Shown: one piece after another, positions 25,619-33,174 of the stretch
Numbering within the stretch: the first letter of the stretch is position 1
How the letters are laid out: each line of letters begins with the position of its first letter
Assembly: GCA_028279505.1 (NCBI GenBank)
Contig: JANQNP010000025.1
Coordinates: forward strand, 1-64,000
Direction: 5' to 3'
From: Dehalococcoidia bacterium
GTDB taxonomy: Bacteria > Chloroflexota > Dehalococcoidia > UBA2979
Length of the DNA: 64,000 bases
Position numbers and translations under genes: made by a program
The notes under the pieces: generated by a model
What the model saw: only the letters and a program-made list of their open reading frames with translations
What the model was told of the DNA's origin: nothing
The model's database searches: none

Positions 25619-26776
25619 CTACGCGGGTGCCTCGTAGAGGGGAGCGCCGGGGAAGAAGTCGGTCCAGGCGAACCAGAAAACCTGGGTGACGGTGATCTGG
25701 TTGAGCTGGGTGCCGGCGAGTTCGCCCTCGATGGCTTCGCCGGTGAGGCCGGCCCAGAGGGTGCCGGTCTCGCGGTCGCGGAGGGCGAGGAGCTCCTCGG
25801 GGCCGTCGGTGAGCAGGTCGAAGGTGAGTTCGCGGCCGTCGACGGTACGGTCGAACGCGACGCCGGTGGCGGCGTCGGCGTCGAAGACGACGACGAGGTC
25901 CCGGTCGCCGAGGCGGTCGTTGACGACGGGGGTGGCGCTGAGATCGCGGAAGGCGTAGGCCTTCTGGAAGCCGGGGAGCTGGAGCCCGAGGACGAAGTCC
26001 TTGCGGTCGAGCCGGTTGTCCGGGTTGCGCTCGCCGAGGACGCCGGCGGAGGCGTCAGTGTAGTAGCGGTTGTAGGGGTCGGAACGTTCGCGGCCCTGGT
26101 CGAGGACGATCGTGTCCGGGTGGAGGCGCTTCCACGTCGCCCAATCGGTGAGGGTCGACGGCAGCGGTTCGAGCGGGGTGCCCTGAAGCTCGCCCTGGAC
26201 GGCGACGCCGAGGAACTGGCTCCAGAGCGTGTCGGTCTGGCGGTCGTACATGACGAGGGCGTTGCGGATCAGCTTGCCGGAGACGCCGAACACGAGTGGT
26301 TCCGGTTGGTTGGGGAAGTCTCGGGCATACACGATGCCCGTGAAGCAGAGCGGTCACCAGGTGACGGTGATGGCCCGACCTCCGACGGTGTCGTTGACGA
26401 CCTCTCGGCTGCTCAGGAACGCGGTGCCGTAGGCGCGGGCGTCGCCGTCGATGACGACGCCCATGACCTGGTCGTCGGGGCGGAGGAAGTTGTCTGCCTC
26501 GGCGGCGGTGACGAAGTCGGGGTCGAAGATGGCGGGGATGCCGTCCTTCGGCAGCAGCGTGATGATCTCGAGGGTGATGTCCTCGGGCGGGGCGGCGTCG
26601 GGGTCGGAGCCGTTCGCGGCGGGGGCGATCTGGAGGGTCTCGGCGCTGAGGGTCACGGAGTCGGCGAAGAGGCCGGCACGGCGCAGGAACATGGTGAGGA
26701 AGGTGAGGGCGATCGCGAGCACGAGGAGCAGAGGGAGCACGCCTCGGAGCGCCCGAAAGGAGTCGCCCATACGCAC
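25619..26776 (-). CDS. DUF3179 domain selenoprotein (in-frame TGA read as selenocysteine)
   Basis: Open stretches 26776-26357 and 26353-25619 share one frame and are separated only by a TGA at 26356-26354. The junction reads ITVTW-U-PLC-FTGIVYARDF; DUF3179 proteins normally have W/Y-C-P-L-C here, so selenocysteine replaces the first Cys of a CxxC. The full protein has 385 residues (Sec141) with an N-terminal hydrophobic anchor at about 13-31. AAGG lies 7 bases before the GTG start at 26776; ATG 26770 is the alternative. A 7 bp SECIS-like stem-loop follows the TGA. The family is exported or membrane-anchored and of unknown function, presumably redox or metal-binding. Annotation without Sec would report two broken genes. 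Confidence 0.9.
26322..26340 (-). promoter_or_regulatory. SECIS-like hairpin of the DUF3179 gene
   Basis: A perfect 7 bp stem (CGGGCAU / AUGCCCG) with the 5 nt loop CGUGU begins 13 nt after the UGA; the loop begins 20 nt after it and has G at position 2. This fits the bacterial SECIS consensus very well. Confidence 0.8.
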
Positions 26777-26884
26777 GTCACCGCCTTCATCGGTAGGCTA
26801 GCGGCGGCCCGGCGGCGGACTGTGTGACGGCGGCTACCGCGGGTATCAAGCGAGTGCGAAACCTCACACGAGAGCGGGGATCCA

Positions 26885-27205
26885 ATGTTCTTTGAGCTGC
26901 GCCAGTACCACATCCGACCAGGCAAGAAGGACGCCTGGGTGCGGATGATGGAGGACGAGATCATCCCGTTCCAACAGTCGCAGGGGATGGTGATCGTCGG
27001 GAGCTTTACCGGCGAGGAAGATGATTCGGTCTACGTGTGGATCCGGCGCTTCGATTCCGAGGAGGAGCGCGAGGAGCTGTACGAGAAGGTGTACCAGTCC
27101 GAGACATGGCTGAACGACATCGGCCCTCGGATCCCAGAGCTGATGGACCGAGAGCAGATCAACGTGCAGCGCATCGAGCCCACAAAAGTCTCAACCCTCC
27201 GCTAG
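26885..27205 (+). CDS. NIPSNAP family protein
   Basis: A 106-residue ferredoxin-like alpha-beta barrel protein opening MFFELRQYHIRPGKKDAWVRMME, the NIPSNAP signature, and containing GSFTGEEDDSVYVWIRRFDSEEEREE. GAGCGGGGATCCA precedes the ATG. Members occur next to degradation genes and are related to dimeric ABM monooxygenases, but the activity is unproven. It is divergent from the DUF3179 selenoprotein across 108 bp. Confidence 0.9.
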   Translation: MFFELRQYHIRPGKKDAWVRMMEDEIIPFQQSQGMVIVGSFTGEEDDSVYVWIRRFDSEEEREELYEKVYQSETWLNDIGPRIPELMDREQINVQRIEPTKVSTLR

Positions 27206-27213
27206 GAGTCTTC

Positions 27214-27248
27214 GGGGGTCTTCGACCCCTCTTGGGGCTGTCGCCCCA
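27214..27248. terminator. Tandem hairpins after the NIPSNAP gene
   Basis: GGGGTC/GACCCC with a TTC loop (27215-27229) and TGGGGC/GCCCCA with a TGTC loop (27233-27248) lie between the convergent NIPSNAP and uracil-DNA glycosylase family genes. There is no T tract, so factor-independent termination is likely but not certain. Confidence 0.5.
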
Positions 27249-27336
27249 GGTTGCGTGAGCTCAGATGGCGTTCCGTGGCGACCGGGTGCTTGAGCCCGGG
27301 AACCATCGCTGCCTGAAACCGGGCGCCGGGATCGCG

Positions 27337-27927
27337 TCAGTCTGGCCAGCGACCGGCGGCCACGGCTTGGCGGAGGCGGGGGACGACGTCTGCCTCGAAC
27401 CAGGGGTGTTCTTTGAACCAGCGCTGGTTGCGTGGTGACGGGTGCGGCATCGGGAGATACTGGGGGACGAGGTCTCGCCAGGCCTCGACGGTTCTGGAGA
27501 CGCTGCCTCGGTAGGCGTCGCCGAGCATGAGCTTCTGCGCATAGGTGCCGAGGAGGAGGGTGAGACGCTCCCTCGGAAGCTGCGCGAAGACCTCGTCGTG
27601 CCACTTGGGCGCGCATTCGGGGCGCGGCGGGAGGTCGCCCGACTTGCCGGTGCCGGGGTAGCAGAAGCCGGTCGGGACGATCGCGATCCTCGAGGCGTCG
27701 TAGAAGGCGTCGCGGTCGAGGCCGAGCCAACCTCGGAGGCGGTCGCCGCTCGGGTCGTCGAAGGGGATGCCGGATTCGTGCACGCGGCGGCCGGGGGCCT
27801 GACCGACGATGACGATGTGCGATGTGCGGCTGAACTGGACGACGGGCCTCGGGCCGAACGGGAGGTGCTCCGCGCAGTGGGTGCAGGCGGCGATCCGTCG
27901 TTGCAGGTCGGCCAGCGTGGCAGGCAT
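27337..27927 (-). CDS. Uracil-DNA glycosylase family protein
   Basis: A 196-residue UDG-fold protein. Motif 1 is IVGQAPGRRVHESGIPFDDPSGDRL near residues 39-63 and motif 2 is PMPHPSPRNQRWF near 159-171; both are typical of the widespread short uracil-DNA glycosylase family proteins. CTHC near residue 15 and CAPKWH are compatible with an Fe-S or metal site, not confirmed. The first motif lacks the Asp/Asn of the best-studied families, so uracil excision is likely but unproven. Confidence 0.83.
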   Translation of the reverse strand: MPATLADLQRRIAACTHCAEHLPFGPRPVVQFSRTSHIVIVGQAPGRRVHESGIPFDDPSGDRLRGWLGLDRDAFYDASRIAIVPTGFCYPGTGKSGDLPPRPECAPKWHDEVFAQLPRERLTLLLGTYAQKLMLGDAYRGSVSRTVEAWRDLVPQYLPMPHPSPRNQRWFKEHPWFEADVVPRLRQAVAAGRWPD

Positions 27928-27988
27928 CGTGTCACCTCTCGCGGGCGCGATGAGCGGGCGTCATCCGATATGATGGATCGACGCACGC

Positions 27989-28005
27989 ACATACAGCCTG
28001 TATGT
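27989..28005. promoter_or_regulatory. 17 bp palindrome, candidate operator
   Basis: ACATACAG-C-CTGTATGT is a perfect 8+1+8 inverted repeat 26 bp before the GTG at 28032, in the spacer between the divergent UDG-family and zinc ribbon genes. It is too small and AT-rich for a terminator here and looks like a dimeric-repressor site. Confidence 0.45.
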
Positions 28006-28031
28006 CTGTGCACCGGAGTGGGAGTTTGACC

Positions 28032-28379
28032 GTGGCTGACATCAAAGAGCGCGAAGAGTCGAAGAAGTTCCGCGCGATGGGCGATCGCGACTACATGCGC
28101 GATTTCGTCGGCGGTCGCCAGGTCGACGACTGCGAGTCGTGCGGGTTCGCGCTTCGACGCGAGCCTGATCACGGGACCGAGGAAGATGGGTCGCTCTCCG
28201 GTATCTACTGCTCGGTCTGCTACCAGAACGGCGCGTTCGTCCACGACGCGTCAGACGTGAACGACTTCCTCACCAAGGCGGCGCCGGACATCGCGAAGTA
28301 TCGCGGCGGTTCGGTCGGGAAGATCAAGCTGACGCTGAAGAAGGACCTGAAGAAGGTCCCCCGCTGGAGCGGCGCGTGA
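28032..28379 (+). CDS. Putative zinc ribbon protein
   Basis: A 115-residue protein starting at GTG 28032 after GGGAG; an in-frame ATG at 28002 lies inside the palindrome and is less likely. It contains CESCGF near residue 36 and CSVCYQNGAF near 62, a four-Cys zinc ribbon of the putative zinc ribbon (PF12674-like) type, then a lysine-rich end (KIKLTLKKDLKKVP). Function unknown. Confidence 0.78.
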   Translation: MADIKEREESKKFRAMGDRDYMRDFVGGRQVDDCESCGFALRREPDHGTEEDGSLSGIYCSVCYQNGAFVHDASDVNDFLTKAAPDIAKYRGGSVGKIKLTLKKDLKKVPRWSGA

Positions 28380-28660
28380 CGCGCATCGGTTGACCCTTCG
28401 GGCCTCGGGAGGCCGCTCTCAGGTTGATCCAAGCGCCCTCGTGGGGTCGTTGGGCCTCGGAGGGTGGACGTGCGCTGGGCGCGCGGCGGTGTTCTGTCCC
28501 ACCCGCCCGCCCTCAATCTCTTCGGGGGCAAGCCCCGCAACCCCAGGCCGCGACGTGCTTCGCGGTCGCGTACGGATCCACTTCAGGTGCAAGAAGCACC
28601 CTTATCCGCTGGCGGCGTGGCCGTCCTACCGCCGGATCGATGAGGGCGCGGGGCCAGGCG
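28380..28660. other. Intergenic region without a recognisable gene
   Basis: These 281 bases between the convergent zinc ribbon and crotonase genes hold no convincing coding frame. The only structure I see is a short stem CGGGG/CCCCG with loop GCAAG at 28523-28537, a possible terminator. Confidence 0.5.
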
Positions 28661-29515
28661 CTATTCCTTGAAGCCGGCGTCTCGTTGCTTGAGGAACTCG
28701 GTCCAGCCTTGCTCGCGGAGGGTCTTGAGGCGGTCGGTGCCGACGGTGTCGCCGGAGGCGTCTTCGGAGAGGGCCTGGACGACCGGATCGTCGCGGTAGT
28801 CGAGGGCCTCGCGGAAGGCCTGGAGTTCATAGACGCGGTTGACGAGGAACTTGTTGAGGCGGACGCCGCGTGGGGGGAGGGCGGCGAACTGCTTCGCGAC
28901 CTTGGCCGCTTCGTCGAAGACCTGGTCGACGGAGACGACGCGGTTGACGAGGCCCATGCGGAGCGCTTCGTCGGCGCCAACGACGGAGCCGAGCATGAGC
29001 AGCTCTTTGGCGTTCTTGAGGTTGGCGAGGAAGGGGGTGATCAGGATCGGGGGGCCAAAGCCGTGGCGGATCTGGATCTCGCCGATCTTGGCGTCGTCGG
29101 CGGCGATGGTCATGTCGCAGACGCCGGCCCACTCGCAGCCCTGACCGACGGCGTGGCCCTTGACGGCGGCGATGACGGGCTTGGGGGAGAGCCAGATGCG
29201 CATCATCAGGTCCATGGCAGAGGGGGTGTCGACGCCGTCGTCGGGCTCCTCGGAGCCCTGGAGGTCGCCGCCGGCGCAGAAGGCACGGCCGGCGCCACGG
29301 AGGATGATGGAGTGGACGTTGTCATCGGCCTCGGCCTGGTCGAGCGCGCGGCCCATGCCGCGACGGAGCGACCAGTCGACGGCGTTGAGGACGAGCGGGC
29401 GGTTGAGGGTGATCCAGGCGAAGCCGTCGTCGGGCTCGTAGAGTACGTCGTTGTCAGACGGCTGGGGCACTTCCTGGCCGTCCGGGGTGAAGCGTTTCGG
29501 GGCGTCCTCGGTCAT
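28661..29515 (-). CDS. Enoyl-CoA hydratase/isomerase family protein (crotonase)
   Basis: A 284-residue crotonase with an about 25-residue N-terminal extension. Oxyanion motif GRAFCAGGDLQG; both hydratase Glu positions are kept (GQGCEWAGVCD and IGEIQIRHG). The GFGPP that follows replaces the usual PGAGG. A hydratase or isomerase of a 2-enoyl-CoA is plausible. No co-directional neighbour nearby indicates a pathway. Confidence 0.9.
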   Translation of the reverse strand: MTEDAPKRFTPDGQEVPQPSDNDVLYEPDDGFAWITLNRPLVLNAVDWSLRRGMGRALDQAEADDNVHSIILRGAGRAFCAGGDLQGSEEPDDGVDTPSAMDLMMRIWLSPKPVIAAVKGHAVGQGCEWAGVCDMTIAADDAKIGEIQIRHGFGPPILITPFLANLKNAKELLMLGSVVGADEALRMGLVNRVVSVDQVFDEAAKVAKQFAALPPRGVRLNKFLVNRVYELQAFREALDYRDDPVVQALSEDASGDTVGTDRLKTLREQGWTEFLKQRDAGFKE

Positions 29516-29622
29516 TCGATGGTCCTCTCGGCCTGACGGTCCGCTGGAGCGCCGATTCTAGCGACCGAGGTGGTGCGGGACAGCGCGCCGAGCGGTCGGC
29601 GAGGCGGGCGGGGGCGGGTGCC

Positions 29623-30222
29623 GTGGGGGTGGACAAGGTCGCGGCCTTCATCACTCGCGACCCGCGAGGTGATGTGGCGCGGCGGGAGCTCCTCGTCTTC
29701 GATCACTCCAACCCGCTCGCTGGGACGCAGGTTCCTGCGGGGACGGTGGAGCCGGGTGAGGGGCTCGCGGAGGCGGCGCTGCGCGAGGCGCGGGAAGAGA
29801 CCGGACTGGAGGATCTTGCGGTCAGCGGCGAGGGGATCCGCGGACCCTCAGAGCTGCGAGATGGCGAGTGGTATCTGGAGCTGAACGCCGGCGGGAGGGC
29901 GGTGCTCGAGTCGCGCGAACTTGCGCATCCGATCGTGCACATCGAGGAGCAGGACGGGGAGCATGTGCTGCTCGCCGGTGAGCGCGTCGACGGGGCTGCA
30001 TTGCGGTGGTGGGAGAAGCGCGCGCTCGTCACACAGGAGGTGCGGCGATGGTTGTTTCCCCTCTCGGCACCACCTGACACGCCAGACGAGTGGGAGCGCG
30101 CGTTCGACACGCCGGAGCCGTGGCGATTCCGCTGGGTGCCACTGTCAGGTCCGCCACCGGAGCTGGTGCCGTTGCAGGCGTCCTGGCTGGAACTCGTGCG
30201 GCCGCTCCTCCTCGCCCGCTAG
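29623..30222 (+). CDS. Nudix hydrolase
   Basis: A 199-residue protein starting at GTG 29623. The complete Nudix box (G-x5-E-x7-REARE-ETGL) runs from GTVEPGEG at about residue 44 to about 66. It should cleave a nucleoside diphosphate linked to X, or a related pyrophosphate. The C-terminal third (RWLFPLSAPPDTPDEWERAFD and WFRWVPL-like) is rich in Trp/Pro and typical of stand-alone Nudix proteins annotated as NUDIX domain only. Substrate unknown. Confidence 0.88.
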   Translation: MGVDKVAAFITRDPRGDVARRELLVFDHSNPLAGTQVPAGTVEPGEGLAEAALREAREETGLEDLAVSGEGIRGPSELRDGEWYLELNAGGRAVLESRELAHPIVHIEEQDGEHVLLAGERVDGAALRWWEKRALVTQEVRRWLFPLSAPPDTPDEWERAFDTPEPWRFRWVPLSGPPPELVPLQASWLELVRPLLLAR

Positions 30223-30248
30223 CTCCGGAACCTCATCGCTACATGTCG

Positions 30249-30701
30249 CTACTGGGCGATGAAGGTCTCGGTGAGGTCGCCGACGGTGAGGGTGTACTCG
30301 GTACCGGATTCGAAGTCGCTACCGAGGGTCGCGGTGCCGGTGTGGGTGCCGTACTCCTCGGTGCAGGCGACGTCGTCTGCGGCCGGGATCGTGTTCCAGA
30401 CGGTGATTTTGATATCGGTGGCGCCGTCTTCGCGCTCGACTTCGTAGCGCTCGAAGAGGTGGCAGCCGTTCGGGAGGCCGGAGACGATCTCGACGTTGTA
30501 CTGCGGGGGGAACGACTCGAGGATCAGGATCTCGAAGGACTCGACGGGGGCTTCGACCTCGATGCGTTCGCCGCCCACGGGGGTAGGGGTCGCGTCGTCG
30601 TCGCCGTCGCAGGCCGCGGCGAAGCCGAGGGCGAGCACGCCCACGGCCGCGATCAATGCAACACGCCAGCGCCGTCCTCGGTTGGTCATCATCGCCCTCA
30701 C
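30249..30701 (-). CDS. Putative lipoprotein
   Basis: A 150-residue protein with a lipoprotein signal: basic start (NRGRRWR), hydrophobic VALIAAVGVLALGF and lipobox AAAC near residue 31, followed by an Asp-rich linker. The rest is beta-rich with two further Cys (NGCHLF and VACTEEYG) that could form a disulfide. No family recognised. Starts at 30701; the ATG at 30689 is nearly as likely. It follows the SDR pair after 67 bp on the same strand. Confidence 0.75.
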   Translation of the reverse strand: MRAMMTNRGRRWRVALIAAVGVLALGFAAACDGDDDATPTPVGGERIEVEAPVESFEILILESFPPQYNVEIVSGLPNGCHLFERYEVEREDGATDIKITVWNTIPAADDVACTEEYGTHTGTATLGSDFESGTEYTLTVGDLTETFIAQ

Positions 30702-30768
30702 GATCCGCCTGGATCAGACGACGGGACAGGGCCGAAGGTTCCCCCATCGGAGGGCGAACGGAGGCTGA

Positions 30769-31542
30769 TCAGCGGGCGGAGTAGCCCCCGTCGACCGGGA
30801 GCGCCACGCCCGTGATGAAGGAGGCGTCGTCGCTGACGAGGAAGGCGGCCGCGGAGGCGATCTCGTCGTCCTGACCGAGGCGGCCCATCGGGTGAAGGGA
30901 CTGGAGGAAGGCCTCGCCCTCGGGAATCTCGGTCATGCCTGCGGTCATCGGGGTGTAGATGTAGCCGGGGCAGATCGCGTTCACGCGGACGTTCTGCTGG
31001 CCGAAGTTGATCGCGAACTGGCGGGTGAGTCCGACGACGCCGTGCTTGGAGGCGACGTAGGCGGCGGCGCGGTCGGGGGCCGGCGGCTCGCCGGTTGGAG
31101 TCTGGCCGGAGCCGACGAGGGCGTTGAGGCCGGCGACGGAGGCGATGTTGACGATCGCGCCACCGCCACGGTCGGCGAGCATCTGCGCGCCGTGGGCGAG
31201 GCCGTAGTAGACGCCGCTCAGGTTGACGCCGATCGTCGGGTCCCAGCCCATGGCGCCGCCGATACCGGCGTTGTTGACGACGATGCTGAGGCCGCCGAGC
31301 TCGCTGTCGGTGCGCTCGAGGGAGCCCTTCACGGCGTCACCATCGGTGACGTCGAGGCGCATGGCCGAGGAGCGGCCGCCGGCCTCGGCGATCTGGGCGG
31401 CGGTGTCCTGCGCGCCTTCCTCGTTGATGTCGGCGCACATGACGGCGGCGCCGTCGGTGGCGAAGCGGCGGGCCATGGCACGGCCGAGGCCGGATCCGGC
31501 GCCGGTGACCAGTGCCACGCGTCCTTCGAGTCGGTCAGCCAT
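30769..31542 (-). CDS. SDR family oxidoreductase, downstream copy of a tandem pair
   Basis: A 257-residue short-chain dehydrogenase beginning MADRLEGRVALVTGAGSGLG at the ATG at 31542 (AGGAG upstream). Motifs: TGAGSGLG, NNAG, catalytic Ser in VNIASVAG, Tyr-Lys in AAYVASKHG, end PVDGGYSAR. A roughly 20-residue insert (SGQTPTGEPPAPDR) lies between the Ser and Tyr segments. It is a recent duplicate of the gene at 31590 with the same length; differences cluster in the region after residue 95 and in the insert. The frame stays open upstream across the other copy, but that is chance. Confidence 0.93.
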   Translation of the reverse strand: MADRLEGRVALVTGAGSGLGRAMARRFATDGAAVMCADINEEGAQDTAAQIAEAGGRSSAMRLDVTDGDAVKGSLERTDSELGGLSIVVNNAGIGGAMGWDPTIGVNLSGVYYGLAHGAQMLADRGGGAIVNIASVAGLNALVGSGQTPTGEPPAPDRAAAYVASKHGVVGLTRQFAINFGQQNVRVNAICPGYIYTPMTAGMTEIPEGEAFLQSLHPMGRLGQDDEIASAAAFLVSDDASFITGVALPVDGGYSAR

Positions 31543-31589
31543 CGGTCTTGCTCCTCGTGGGCTCTCAGTTTGCGTTCGTTTCGGGTTCG

Positions 31590-32363
31590 TCAGCGTGCGG
31601 AGTAGCCGCCGTCGACCGGGAGGGCAACGCCGGTGACGAAGGAGGCGTCGTCGCTGACGAGGAATGCGGCGGCCGAGGCGATCTCGTTGTCCTGACCGAG
31701 GCGGCCCATCGGGTGGAGCGCCTGGAGGAACGCCTCGCCCTCGGGGATCTCGGTCGTGCCGGCGGTCATCGGTGTGTAGATGTAGCCGGGGCAGATCGCG
31801 TTCACGCGTACGTTCTGCTGGCCGAAGTTGACCGCGAACTGACGGGTGAGGCCGACGACGCCGTGCTTGGAGGCGACGTAGGCGGCGGCGCGATCCGGGG
31901 GCGGTTGCTCGCCCTCGGCGAGGGCGACGCCCGAGGAGACGAGCGCGTTGAGGCCGGCGACCGAGGCGATGTTGACGATCGCGCCACCACCGCGGTCGGC
32001 GAGCATCTGGGCGCCGTGGACGAGGCCGTAGTAGACGCCGCTCAGGTTGACGTCGACGGTGAGGTCCCACTCGGGCGAGGCGACGCCGGCGTTGTTGACG
32101 ACGATCTGCAACCCGCCGAGTTCCTGGTCGGTGCGCTCGAGGGCGTCCTTGACGGCATCGCTGTCGGTGACGTTGAGACGCATCGCGGCGGAGCGGCCGC
32201 CGGCCTCGGCGATCTGGGCGGCGGTGTCCTTCGCGCCTTCCTCGTTGAGGTCGACGCACATGACGGCGGCACCTTCGTCTGCGAAGCGGCGCGCCATGGC
32301 GCGGCCGAGGCCGGATCCCGCGCCGGTGACCAGAGCCACGCGTCCGTCGAGTCGGTCTGCCAT
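31590..32363 (-). CDS. SDR family oxidoreductase, upstream copy of a tandem pair
   Basis: A 257-residue short-chain dehydrogenase (MADRLDGRVALVTGAGSGLG), ATG at 32363 after CGAGGAG. It carries the same catalytic motifs and same-size insert (SGVALAEGEQPPPDR) as its neighbour 47 bp downstream. Together with the methyltransferase and the CoA-transferase pair upstream it forms a minus-strand cluster from 35735 to 30769. Likely acts on an alcohol or beta-hydroxyacyl-CoA; which is unknown. Confidence 0.93.
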   Translation of the reverse strand: MADRLDGRVALVTGAGSGLGRAMARRFADEGAAVMCVDLNEEGAKDTAAQIAEAGGRSAAMRLNVTDSDAVKDALERTDQELGGLQIVVNNAGVASPEWDLTVDVNLSGVYYGLVHGAQMLADRGGGAIVNIASVAGLNALVSSGVALAEGEQPPPDRAAAYVASKHGVVGLTRQFAVNFGQQNVRVNAICPGYIYTPMTAGTTEIPEGEAFLQALHPMGRLGQDNEIASAAAFLVSDDASFVTGVALPVDGGYSAR

Positions 32364-32400
32364 CGTTCGCTCTCCTCGTTCGCTCGGCTGGGTGCTGGTG

Positions 32401-33162
32401 CTAGTACGCGGGCTTGCGGGCGGTGAGCAGGTAGCGCTCCTCGGTGATCACGAAGCCCTCGTCGGTGAGGCAGTCGCGCTCCAGGGCGAGCAGTGCGTCG
32501 AGGTCTCGTGCGACGTCGAAGTCGGGGATCGTCCAGCTCGCGACGGACAACATGTACACGAAGTCGCCGAGGGACGGAACGGCGACGCGCTCGCGGTGCT
32601 CGTGGACGGTGACGTTGTAGCCGAGCGCACGGAGGCCTTGCGACTGGCGTCCGAGTTCGTCGCCCCAGTCGTAGACGCGCGGGAAGTGGGGATCGAGTTC
32701 GCTCCAGTTGCCGCGACCGACCTGCTGGGTGACGAGCGCGCCGCCGGGACGCAGCACGCGATCAACCTCGGCGGGTTCGAGCGATGAGTGGCGATTGATG
32801 ACCAGGTCGAAGGTGTTGGCCGCGAACGGCAGGACCTCCTCGGAGGCGTGGACCACGTGGACCCCGAGCGAGGTGAGGCGCTCGTGGGCGACGGGGGCGT
32901 TGACCGGCCAGCCCTCGGTGGCTACAACGAGCGGCGGGAGGGCGTCGCGGAACTCGGCGAGGCGTTCGCCGCCGCCGGTGCCCATGTCGAGCACGGCGGT
33001 GGTGCCGCGGGCGAAGCCGCGGACGTGATCCTCGTAGTCCCATGGCAGGGGTGGGCCGAGGTGGCGCGCGTCGACGCCGAACTTCCAGCCGGAGAAGCCG
33101 CGGGCGCGCTCCGCGAAGGGTTGCAGTCGCGTGATGGCGGCCTCGCGAGATTCGGAGGCCAT
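32401..33162 (-). CDS. SAM-dependent class I methyltransferase
   Basis: A 253-residue Rossmann-fold protein. The SAM motif is AVLDMGTGGGERLAEF at about residues 56-71, a motif-II-like acid is in VVATEGWPVN and the post-motif is VDRVLRPGGALVTQQVG near 134-150. Closely resembles small bacterial methyltransferases of unknown substrate. It starts 12 bp after the Asp-less CoA-transferase subunit on the same strand, so the two are probably cotranscribed; the ribosome binding site is weak. Confidence 0.87.
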   Translation of the reverse strand: MASESREAAITRLQPFAERARGFSGWKFGVDARHLGPPLPWDYEDHVRGFARGTTAVLDMGTGGGERLAEFRDALPPLVVATEGWPVNAPVAHERLTSLGVHVVHASEEVLPFAANTFDLVINRHSSLEPAEVDRVLRPGGALVTQQVGRGNWSELDPHFPRVYDWGDELGRQSQGLRALGYNVTVHEHRERVAVPSLGDFVYMLSVASWTIPDFDVARDLDALLALERDCLTDEGFVITEERYLLTARKPAY

Positions 33163-33174
33163 GGGCAGGAGTCC

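Noticed and set aside
27989..28005. LexA box next to a DNA-repair-like gene
   Set aside because: The half-sites are in the wrong orientation and spacing for the E. coli, actinobacterial or Bacillus LexA boxes I know.
30769..32259. 496-codon frame suggesting an SDR fusion protein
   Set aside because: The upstream half is a shifted-frame shadow of the second SDR copy; the downstream copy has its own ATG and ribosome site at 31542.
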